A stretch of 32,272 nt of DNA from Luteibacter yeojuensis (GTDB lineage: Bacteria > Pseudomonadota > Gammaproteobacteria > Xanthomonadales > Rhodanobacteraceae), in NCBI RefSeq assembly GCF_000964085.1, contig NZ_JZRB01000085.1:1-32272 (forward strand). The letters are read 5' to 3'. The translations under genes were made by a program, and so were the position numbers. Positions 25,436 to 32,272 of the stretch are shown here, piece by piece. How positions within the stretch are numbered: position 1 is the stretch's first letter; each line of letters starts with the position of its first letter. Under the pieces are notes generated by a model. The model was not told where the DNA came from. It worked only from the letters and a program-made list of their open reading frames with translations, and ran no database searches.

Positions 25436-26431
25436 ATGAATCACAGCGTGTCGACCAAACCAAATGCCACCTTCGAACCGCCCGATGTCCGTGGGGCGAT
25501 CGATGACCAGGTCGAGCCTGGCCAGGAAGATGTCTACCTCGTCATCCCGCTCAACAGCCTGATCGCGGTGGGTGATGAAATCATCGTCACCCTGGCAAGC
25601 GACGAGGCCCCGCCACGACACGAGACGCTCCGTGCCACGAACCAGGAGGGATACGCTGCCACGCTGCATCTTTCTCCCGATTATCTGCGCGCCCACGATC
25701 GCCAGGCGATCACGGCGACCTACCGCGTGACGGGCAAGGCGACTTCCCTGCCCTACATGTTCCATGTCGGCCCACCCAAGGTGCCTCTCTTGATCGATAC
25801 ATCGCCGATGGCGCTTGAGGTCGGGGAAAGCAAGGTGCGCAGCGCCACGGGGGGTGTACCGCCCTATGTGTATCGCTCTGCAAACGCAGCCGTGGCCACG
25901 GTCGATGCGAATGCAAGGACCACGGGCACCGGGCCAGGGTTGACGGTCGTGACCGCTGCGGATGCTGCGTCGGGTAGCGTCAGCTATCCCGTCGACGTGA
26001 CCCAGGTGCTCGTTGATAGTCTCGAATCGGCGCCACTGGGTGATTTTGCGACGCTCGAGCGGCCGTTCATGGACATTTTGCACACCTACGGCCGGACCAC
26101 CGTCGCATCCGTTTCGCATCCGCCCTATATCAACGGGCGTGGCGTGATGCTGTACGCCAAAGGCCCCATCCCGCCAGGTAACGCATACGCGGTGACTCTC
26201 TCGTTCAACCGGGCCATGAAACGGGTGCGGCTTGGCTACCTGGCTTCGGCGAGCGGTGCCGTGGCCGTTGAGCACTATGCCAATGGGCAATCGGCAACGA
26301 CCCCATTACCGGGCGTCGGGCCCGGATGGTCGACCCATGTGCCACCGTCTGGCAGCGCGATCATCCGCATAGAGTTGCGGCCCGTGGCGGGAAGCGATTT
26401 GTGTATCGACAATATCGAGGCTGAGGTGTAG
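25436..26431 (+). CDS. Ig-like/BIG2 protein, array member 3 (short paralogue)
   Basis: This 331-residue protein has three parts. Residues about 13-115 are an Ig-like unit (VEPGQEDVYLVIPL through YMFHVGPPK). Residues about 116-190 are a BIG2-type domain with the marker VRSATGGVPPYVYRSANAAVATVD. Residues about 195-331 form a C-terminal domain that begins DSLESAPLGDF and ends LCIDNIEAEV, in the manner of jelly-roll binding domains. The first two parts are closely similar to member 4, at DNA level as well. The two middle units of member 4 are missing, and the junction falls exactly between GPPK and the BIG2 start. The C-terminal part is strongly diverged. There is no signal peptide. The ATG at 25436 has CAGGAGG upstream. 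Confidence 0.78.
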   Translation: MNHSVSTKPNATFEPPDVRGAIDDQVEPGQEDVYLVIPLNSLIAVGDEIIVTLASDEAPPRHETLRATNQEGYAATLHLSPDYLRAHDRQAITATYRVTGKATSLPYMFHVGPPKVPLLIDTSPMALEVGESKVRSATGGVPPYVYRSANAAVATVDANARTTGTGPGLTVVTAADAASGSVSYPVDVTQVLVDSLESAPLGDFATLERPFMDILHTYGRTTVASVSHPPYINGRGVMLYAKGPIPPGNAYAVTLSFNRAMKRVRLGYLASASGAVAVEHYANGQSATTPLPGVGPGWSTHVPPSGSAIIRIELRPVAGSDLCIDNIEAEV

Positions 26432-26465
26432 CTGGGAATGGCGGCATGCCACCAGGGAGAGAACC

Positions 26466-28157
26466 ATGAATGGACGCAACAAGGACCAGACGAAGGCCAC
26501 CTTCGATGCCCCCGCCGTACTGGGAAGCAACAACGACCGCGTCGACCCGGGCCAGGAGGAGGTCTACCTCGTCATCCCGCTCGATAGGTTGATCGAGGTT
26601 GGCGACGAAATCATCGTCACACTGGCAAGCGACGACACATCGCCACGGCGCGAGACGCTCCACGCGACGAACCAGGGTGGCTACGCCGCTACCCTGCATC
26701 TCGCGCCCGATTACCTCACCGCCCACGACGGCCAGGCGATCACGGCGTCTTACAGCGTGACGGGCAAGGCTGATTCCGTGCCGTACGTCTTCCACGTGGG
26801 ACCACCCAAAGCGGAGTTGCCCGCCCCCGAAGTACTTGAAGCGGCGGCAGGCAATCTGCTTCCCGTCGCGGCGAAAGACGGTGCAACGGTCCGCGTGCCC
26901 GCCGCGCTCGCGCCGGCGGATTCCATTGTCGTGCACTTCGGCAACTACGACAGCCCGCCCGTGGCATGGAAGGCAGGGCTCACCGTGCTCATTCCACCGG
27001 CCGAGGTGGCCAAGGTGCTGGGCACGACGATCGAGGTGACCTATACCGTCAATGGCGCGGACACCTCGCAGGCGCTCGACCTGCATGTACTGGACTTTGC
27101 CGACAACGATCCGAGCCTGCCGAGCCCCGTTGTGAACCAGGCAAGCGGCGGCGTCGTCGACCTTTCGACATTCACTGGGAAGGCCAAGGTGGCCGTCGCG
27201 CCGTGGCCGCTGATCGCCACCGGGCAGCGCACGTGGCTGCGCGCGGAGGGTACGAAAGCCAATGGCACACGGGACACACATCCGCTCCGCGAGAACACAG
27301 CCGTCACCGCCAGCGAGGTAACCGATGGCCTGCTGGAAAACCTGCCGCGCACCTGGCTGCAGGGGCTCAAGGACGGCAGCCAGCTGACGCTCCGGCTGTC
27401 GGTGAACTTCGCCGGTGCGGCGGACGAGGCAAGCAGCAAGGCGTTCCCACCACGCAGCTATACCCTGAAACTTGCCAAGCCCTTGTCGATCGATACCTCG
27501 TTGATGACCCTCGAGGTCGGAGAGAGCGAGGTGCGTACGGCGACCGGTGGCTCGCCGCCCTATGCCTACCGTTCGGCCAACGCGGCCATCGCTACCGTCA
27601 ATGCGAGCGGGAGAACCACGGGCGTCGCCGCCGGCTCCACGACCATTACTGCCACGGATAGCATCGCTGCTTCGGTGGGTTACTCGGTGCAGGTAAAGCG
27701 ACCCGTGATGCCTGGCGGTGTGGAGGACTTCGAATCAGCGCCGGTGGGCAACCTTCCTGACTACCTTGATCGGCCCCTGGACACGTTGGTGCTTGTCAGC
27801 CCTCCGCCGGGGAGCGTCTATGCCATTCGCTCCGCTGGCACTAGCCCGATGTCCGGGCGGTACCTGTATGTGCAGTGCATAAACCGCGACCACCTATCCT
27901 TGACGTTCCATATCCGTCCGAAGTCGGCATGTCGATCATTACGGTTTGCCTACACCGCTTCGCTGGATGCATCGAACCGGGGGGCCTTCATTCAGGTCCA
28001 TGCCTTCCACGAAAACCACGGGGCCGACGAGAAGCTGATTGAGAGCAGCGGGTCCGGCACAGTGAGTTTCACGAGCGAAGAGCTTTACGCTACCCTCGTG
28101 GTAACTCTCTATGGAGCAGCGCTTTCCATCGACAATGTCGAATTCAATACGCTCTGA
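26466..28157 (+). CDS. Ig-like/BIG2 protein, array member 4 (long paralogue)
   Basis: This is a 563-residue paralogue of member 3. The order is an Ig-like unit (about 13-115, VDPGQEEVYLVIPL to GPPK), two more Ig-like units (about 118-215 and 217-338), a BIG2 domain (about 340-412, VRTATGGSPPYAYRSANAAIATVN), and a C-terminal domain (about 415-563) that starts EDFESAPVGN and ends LSIDNVEFNTL. That ending and the FESAPVG start match the frame of member 3, but the part between them differs almost fully. There is no signal peptide, membrane helix or anchor. The ATG at 26466 has GGGAGAG upstream, 34 bases after member 3. Base composition falls slightly toward the 3' end. Confidence 0.78.
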   Translation: MNGRNKDQTKATFDAPAVLGSNNDRVDPGQEEVYLVIPLDRLIEVGDEIIVTLASDDTSPRRETLHATNQGGYAATLHLAPDYLTAHDGQAITASYSVTGKADSVPYVFHVGPPKAELPAPEVLEAAAGNLLPVAAKDGATVRVPAALAPADSIVVHFGNYDSPPVAWKAGLTVLIPPAEVAKVLGTTIEVTYTVNGADTSQALDLHVLDFADNDPSLPSPVVNQASGGVVDLSTFTGKAKVAVAPWPLIATGQRTWLRAEGTKANGTRDTHPLRENTAVTASEVTDGLLENLPRTWLQGLKDGSQLTLRLSVNFAGAADEASSKAFPPRSYTLKLAKPLSIDTSLMTLEVGESEVRTATGGSPPYAYRSANAAIATVNASGRTTGVAAGSTTITATDSIAASVGYSVQVKRPVMPGGVEDFESAPVGNLPDYLDRPLDTLVLVSPPPGSVYAIRSAGTSPMSGRYLYVQCINRDHLSLTFHIRPKSACRSLRFAYTASLDASNRGAFIQVHAFHENHGADEKLIESSGSGTVSFTSEELYATLVVTLYGAALSIDNVEFNTL

Positions 28158-28557
28158 CGACCGTGAACAGGAACGCGACTGCGACCAAGGTGGCGCACAG
28201 CTCGCTGTTGGACCTTGGCAACCGCCGATCACCTCCCCCGTGTGCGAACGCCACGGCTCCCGTCAGCGCAGGCATCTCTTATCCTCCCCCATCGGCCAAA
28301 CGCCCACCCCCGGCTAGCGCGCTGGTTGTATAGGCCCGCCGCCGTTCACGGCCTATAAATGATTCCGCGACCGCAGGTGCCTGGAGCCCTGCGGTAGTTC
28401 ACGGGGGATCGCATGAAGGCCGACGGAAAGCTGCGGGTATCGAGGGTACAGGGGATGGCGATGGGCGCGGTGGCCACTGTGGCCGGCCGCGCCGCGGCGC
28501 TCCTGGCCATTCGGCCTATGCCTTTCCGTCGGGCGTCTACCCGGACGGAGCCAGGCC
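28158..28557. promoter_or_regulatory. Leader/promoter region of the NRPS-PKS gene
   Basis: This 400-base region has several symmetrical signals close together. TATAGGCC (28329-28336) pairs with GGCCTATA (28350-28357) across 13 bases, and ACCGCAGG (28370-28377) pairs with CCTGCGGT (28388-28395) across 10 bases. The octamer GTTCACGG occurs at 28344 and again at 28397, exactly 53 bases apart, close to five helical turns. TATAAAT at 28354 could be a -10 element overlapping the first dyad. This makes the region a good candidate for regulated transcription or an attenuating leader. Nothing else is apparent in 28158-28320. Confidence 0.45.
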
Positions 28558-28565
28558 ATGAATGA
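28413..28565 (+). CDS. Possible small leader ORF
   Basis: A 50-codon frame starts at ATG 28413 with GGGGG seven bases upstream. It ends in a TGA that overlaps the NRPS-PKS start by eight bases. It would encode a basic peptide with a hydrophobic middle (MAMGAVATVAGRAAALLAI). The overlap would allow translational coupling. High GC makes chance open frames common, so I give it low confidence. I know no family for it. Confidence 0.25.
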   Translation: MKADGKLRVSRVQGMAMGAVATVAGRAAALLAIRPMPFRRASTRTEPGHE

Positions 28566-31500
28566 GACGGTGCACGGGCGTTTCGCCCATGTCGCGAAGC
28601 AGTACCCGGACCGGGTCGCCATCGCTTCGGACGATCTTTCCCTGACCTATGCCGAGCTGGACGCGCGCAGTGACGCGGTGGCCGCGGGCCTGCGTGCCGC
28701 GGGCGTGGGGCATGGCGCCTATGTGGCGCTGCTCATGGAGCGGTCGGCGCTGGCGCTGGTCGCGGTGTTTGGTGTGTTGAAGGCCGGTGCGGCGTATCTG
28801 CCGATCGACGGGACGTGGCCAGCGGAGCGCGTGGCGTTCGCGTTGGCGGATGCGGATGTGGCGGCGGTGATTGCCGACGCGCCGGGAGGCGTGACGCTTC
28901 AGGATGTGCCTGTTTTTGGGATGACGGAGTTTGATGTCGTTTCGCAAGGGGGTCGCTCGCGGAGCGAGCTCCTACAGGGGGGTGGGGCGTGTGGGGATGA
29001 CCTGGCGTATGCGATGTATACGTCGGGGTCCACGGGCATGCCCAAGGGGGTCGAGATCCGGCATCGGTCGATCCTTCGCCTCGTTTGCAAATCCGACTAC
29101 ATTGATTTTGATGCGCCGAAGATCCTGCATGCGGCGCCGCTGGGGTTTGATGCCTCGACCCTGGAGATTTTCGGGCCACTGCTGAATGGCGGCACCTGCG
29201 TGGTGTATCCGCAGCGCGTGCCGACCGGCTGTGGCATCGCCCGCGTGGTCGAAACCCATGGCGCCGAGATCGCGTGGCTCACGGCCGCGCTGTTCAACGC
29301 CATCGTGGACGACGATGCGAGCAACCTGGCCGGCCTGCGCTGCGTGCTGACGGGTGGCGAGGCGCTTTCCGTGCCCCACGTGCGCAAGGCCCTCGCCGCC
29401 CTGCCTGCCACCACGCTGTTGAACGGCTACGGCCCGACCGAATGCACCACGTTCACCACCACGTACCGCATCCCGCACGATCTGCCGGACGATACCGGCG
29501 CGATTCCCATCGGCACGGCCATCGGCGAGACCTCGCTGCACGTGCTGGACGAGCACCGCGAGCCGGTCGCGGACGGCACCATCGGTGAGCTTTTCATCGG
29601 CGGCACCGGCGTCGCCCGCGGTTACCTCAACCGCCCGGAGCTGACGGCCGAGAAGTTCGTCGCCTCGGCGCATGGCACGCTTTACCGCACGGGCGATCTG
29701 GTGAAGGTGCTGCCGGATGGCAACCTGGGCTTCATCGGGCGTGCCGATGGGCAGGTGAAGATCCGTGGGTACCGGATCGAGACGGGCGAGGTTGAGTTCG
29801 CGCTGCGCGCGCTTCCTGGGGTGGTCTCGGCCGCGGTGATCGCCCGGGAGGATGTGCCGGGGGATAAGCGGTTGGTGGCGTATTACGTTGGCTCGGGCGA
29901 TCGCGCGCAAGCGCGCTCCCACCAGGGCGGCGACCTGGGCGACGGCGTCAGTGCCAGGGGGTTGAGGGACCAGCTGGCGGCCACGTTGCCGGAATACATG
30001 GTGCCGACCGCGTGGGTGCGGATGGATGCGCTGCCGATCAACGCCAACGGCAAGCTCGATCGCAAGGCGCTGCCCGCGCCCGACCGGGCCCGGCCGGAGC
30101 TGGCGGCGCCGTTTGTCGCCCCGCGCGGCGAGACCGAGCACGCTTTGTGCACCGTCTTCGCGGAAACCCTCGGCGTGGAACGCGTCGGCCGCGAAGACAA
30201 CTTCTTCGACCTCGGCGGCAATTCGCTGCTGGCGACGCGCGCCATGGCGCGCATCCACGCGGAGCTCTCCACGGCACCGACCCTGGTGGGCTTCTTCGCG
30301 GAGCCCACGCCGGCCGCCGTGGCGGCCACGATCGAGGGGCGCACCACCCGGCAGGCCCTGGCAGGGCGCCTGGCGGGTGGCGCGCCGGCGGCGGGGGAAC
30401 CTGTGGCCATCATCGGCATGGCCGGCCGCTTCCCGGGCGCGCCCGACGTGGAGACGTTCTGGGACAACCTGTGCGAAGGCCGCGAATCCATCCGCTTCTT
30501 CACGCCGGAAGAGATCGACCCGGCCGTGCCGGCCGCCGACCGCGACGACCCGGGCTATGTGTTCGCCCGCGGCATCGTCGATGGCGTGGCCGATTTCGAC
30601 GCGCCGTTCTTTGGCATGTCGCCGCGCGAGGCGGAGCTGACCGACCCGCAGCAGCGCCTGTTCATGGAGCTGTGCTGGGAGTGCATGGAACGCGCGGGCT
30701 ACGTGCCCGATGGCCAGGACACGCCAGTGGGCGTGTTCGGCGGCATGCACAACGCTACTTATTACCAGAAGCACATCAGCGGCCGCCCCGACCTGATCGA
30801 GAAGCTGGGTGCGTTCCAGGTGATGCTCGGCAACGAGAAGGATTACGTGGCCACCCGCGTGGCCCACAAGCTCAACCTCACCGGCCCCGCGATCAGCGTC
30901 AACACCGCCTGCTCCACCTCGCTGGTGGCCATCGCGCAGGCCTTCGACGCCCTGCGTGCCGGCCGCTGCGACATGGCGCTGGCCGGCGGCGCATCCATCG
31001 CCTGCCCGCCCAATAGCGGCTATATCGCGCAGGAAGGCTCGATGCTTTCGCCGGATGGCCATACCCGCACGTTCGACGTGAACGCGCAGGGCACGGTGTT
31101 CAGCGATGGCGCCGCCGTGGTGCTGCTGAAGCGCCTGGCCGATGCGCTGCGCGACGGCGACCCGATCTACGCGACGATCCGCGGCGCGGCCATCAACAAC
31201 GATGGCGCGGTGAAGGCCAGCTTCACCGCCCCGAACGCCGCCGGCCAGGCCGCCGTCATCACCATGGCGCTGGACAACGCCGGCGTCAGCGCACGCGAGA
31301 TCTCCTACGTCGAAGCGCATGGTACCGCCACGCCGCTGGGCGACCCGATCGAAATCGAGGGCCTCACCCAGGCCTTCCGCCAGGGCACGAACGACAACGG
31401 CTTCTGCGCCATCGGCTCGCTGAAAAGCAACGTGGGCCACCTCGTGATGGCCGCGGGTGCCGCGGGCGTCATCAAGACCGCGCTGGCGATGCATGAACGC

Positions 31501-32272
31501 CGCCTGCCGCCGTCGCTGCACTTCACCGCGCCGAACCCGCGCCTGAACCTCGCCACCTCGCCGTTCGTCGTCAACGACACGCTGCGGCCGTGGCAGAGCG
31601 CCGGCCCCCTGCTGGCGGGCGTGAGCTCGTTTGGCGTGGGCGGCACCAATGCGCACGTGATCATGGAAGAGGCGCCGGTACGCACGCCGTCCGATGCCGC
31701 CACGGGGCCACAGCTGCTGACGCTATCCGCGCGCACGCCGGGCGCCCTGGCCGCCGCCGCCGCGCGGCTCGCCGACCATGTGGCGACGCACCCGGACCAG
31801 AACCTCGCCGACACCGCGTTCACCCTGGCCCGCGGCCGCAAGGCCTTCGGCCAGCGCATGCACGTGGTCGCGGTATCGGCCGCCGACGCCGAGGCCCGCC
31901 TGCGCGACATCGCCGCCGCGGCCATCTGCCATGCGTGCAGCGACCCGGCGCCTGGCGTCGTGTTCCTTTTCCCTGGCCAGGGCTCGCAGTACGCCGGCAT
32001 GGGCCGCGAACTGCATGCCACCGAACCCGTCTTCCGCGCCGCCATCGACGAGGTGGCCTGCGCGCTGCGTGACGAGCTCGGCTTCGACCTGCGCGAGCGG
32101 ATGTTCGACGATGACGCCGAGGCCCTGAAGGCCACGGCGCTGACGCAGCCGGCCACCTTCGCCCTGGAATACGCCCTCGCCCGCCTGTGGATGAGCGTTG
32201 GCGTGCAACCGGTGGCGATGATCGGCCACAGCGTGGGCGAGTTCACCGCGGCGGTGCTGGCGGGTGTCATGC
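28558..32272 (+). CDS. Hybrid NRPS-PKS, A-PCP-KS-AT (3' truncated by window)
   Basis: This is an open reading frame of at least 1238 residues that continues past the window. An adenylation domain (about 10-510) has A3 TSGSTGMPKG (155-164), A5 NGYGPTE, A7 YRTGDL and A10 NANGKLDRK. The ten pocket positions read D198 A199 L202 W240 L264 G266 G290 T298 F299 K499, close to valine-type codes. A carrier domain follows (DNFFDLGGNSLL, Ser556). The ketosynthase (about 614-1040) has Cys785 in NTACSTSL, His921 in EAHGTA and His961 in NVGH. The acyltransferase begins near 1130 (FPGQGSQ) and has Ser1225 in GHSVGE. There is no condensation domain at the N-terminus, so this is a starter module that loads an amino acid and extends it with an acyl unit. 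The ATG at 28558 has GGAG upstream. Two REP-derived insertions (residues about 132-141 and 447-457) lie in the A domain, both in frame. Confidence 0.93.
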   Translation, partial: MNETVHGRFAHVAKQYPDRVAIASDDLSLTYAELDARSDAVAAGLRAAGVGHGAYVALLMERSALALVAVFGVLKAGAAYLPIDGTWPAERVAFALADADVAAVIADAPGGVTLQDVPVFGMTEFDVVSQGGRSRSELLQGGGACGDDLAYAMYTSGSTGMPKGVEIRHRSILRLVCKSDYIDFDAPKILHAAPLGFDASTLEIFGPLLNGGTCVVYPQRVPTGCGIARVVETHGAEIAWLTAALFNAIVDDDASNLAGLRCVLTGGEALSVPHVRKALAALPATTLLNGYGPTECTTFTTTYRIPHDLPDDTGAIPIGTAIGETSLHVLDEHREPVADGTIGELFIGGTGVARGYLNRPELTAEKFVASAHGTLYRTGDLVKVLPDGNLGFIGRADGQVKIRGYRIETGEVEFALRALPGVVSAAVIAREDVPGDKRLVAYYVGSGDRAQARSHQGGDLGDGVSARGLRDQLAATLPEYMVPTAWVRMDALPINANGKLDRKALPAPDRARPELAAPFVAPRGETEHALCTVFAETLGVERVGREDNFFDLGGNSLLATRAMARIHAELSTAPTLVGFFAEPTPAAVAATIEGRTTRQALAGRLAGGAPAAGEPVAIIGMAGRFPGAPDVETFWDNLCEGRESIRFFTPEEIDPAVPAADRDDPGYVFARGIVDGVADFDAPFFGMSPREAELTDPQQRLFMELCWECMERAGYVPDGQDTPVGVFGGMHNATYYQKHISGRPDLIEKLGAFQVMLGNEKDYVATRVAHKLNLTGPAISVNTACSTSLVAIAQAFDALRAGRCDMALAGGASIACPPNSGYIAQEGSMLSPDGHTRTFDVNAQGTVFSDGAAVVLLKRLADALRDGDPIYATIRGAAINNDGAVKASFTAPNAAGQAAVITMALDNAGVSAREISYVEAHGTATPLGDPIEIEGLTQAFRQGTNDNGFCAIGSLKSNVGHLVMAAGAAGVIKTALAMHERRLPPSLHFTAPNPRLNLATSPFVVNDTLRPWQSAGPLLAGVSSFGVGGTNAHVIMEEAPVRTPSDAATGPQLLTLSARTPGALAAAAARLADHVATHPDQNLADTAFTLARGRKAFGQRMHVVAVSAADAEARLRDIAAAAICHACSDPAPGVVFLFPGQGSQYAGMGRELHATEPVFRAAIDEVACALRDELGFDLRERMFDDDAEALKATALTQPATFALEYALARLWMSVGVQPVAMIGHSVGEFTAAVLAGVM
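28952..28979. repeat. REP-type unit inside the adenylation domain (first)
   Basis: The unit GTCGCTCGCGGAGCGAGCTC followed by CTACAGGG contains the dyad GCTCGC-GGA-GCGAGC. It matches the reverse orientation of the GTAGGAGC repeat type. It is read in frame as GRSRSELLQG (residues 132-141 of the NRPS-PKS) in the loop just before the A3 phosphate-binding motif. Confidence 0.75.
29898..29925. repeat. REP-type unit inside the adenylation domain (second)
   Basis: CGATCGCGCGCAAGCGCGCT followed by CCCACCAG is one arm of the GTGGGAGCGCGCTTGCGCGC repeat. It is read in frame as GDRAQARSHQG (residues 447-457), in the linker between the large A-domain core (which ends with RLVAYYV) and the small C-terminal subdomain. 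Confidence 0.8.

Noticed and set aside
28921-28990. Frameshift or broken A domain in the NRPS-PKS gene
   Set aside because: The odd sequence before A3 is explained by an in-frame REP insertion. The frame continues unbroken into TSGSTGMPKG and all later motifs.
28972-31656. An 894-codon open frame antisense to the NRPS-PKS gene
   Set aside because: The plus strand has intact A, PCP and KS motifs in order. The antisense translation is low-complexity and lacks any recognisable domain.
1-32272. CRISPR array, tRNA or rRNA genes, insertion sequence with transposase
   Set aside because: I found no regularly spaced direct repeats of CRISPR size, no tRNA-like or rRNA sequence and no transposase gene. 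The repeated elements are REP-type palindromes only.

Overview
The window is GC-rich DNA with a gene set and repeat type that suggest a gammaproteobacterium of the Xanthomonadales (Luteibacter/Dyella/Rhodanobacter-like). The main clues are an E. coli-type FNR regulator with identical cysteine spacing, a xanthomonad-style polyprenyl glycosylphosphotransferase, and many short REP-type palindromes built on a GTGGGAGCGCGCTTGCGCGC core. This taxonomic call is inference from protein style. There is no rRNA or tRNA in the window to anchor it.

Left part (1-7678) is housekeeping and metabolism with compact spacing: a DUF1203 protein, YaiI (DUF188), an AraC-type regulator, an FNR-type oxygen sensor divergent from a carboxymuconolactone decarboxylase-family protein, an arginyl-tRNA synthetase, a type II NADH dehydrogenase-like flavoprotein and an aldo/keto reductase. 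Several gene pairs converge with only 0-6 bases between their stops.

Middle part (7749-17849): a BvgS-like phosphorelay kinase and its LuxR-type response regulator are transcribed away from a four-gene block (10900-16298). That block encodes a nucleotide-sugar dehydrogenase, a GMC oxidoreductase, an Sfp-type phosphopantetheinyl transferase and a membrane sugar-1-phosphate transferase. The block looks like polysaccharide or glycoconjugate synthesis with an unexpected carrier-protein-activating enzyme inside it. A membrane J-domain protein carrying a REP pair inside its reading frame and a small secreted protein follow.

Right part (18169-32272) is accessory. It holds an autotransporter, then four co-directional genes (21048-28157) for multi-domain immunoglobulin-like proteins without visible signal peptides. 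The last two genes are clear paralogues that differ by two whole domains and by a divergent C-terminus. Finally, a hybrid NRPS-PKS gene (28558 to beyond the window) has the order A-PCP-KS-AT. Its adenylation domain carries two in-frame REP-derived insertions. The phosphopantetheinyl transferase at 14017 is the obvious candidate to activate its carrier domain.

The strongest candidates for something undescribed are the Ig-like protein array with its swappable C-terminus and the use of REP elements as in-frame protein linkers, including within an NRPS adenylation domain. A third is a possible link between the NRPS-PKS, the phosphopantetheinyl transferase and the sugar genes.
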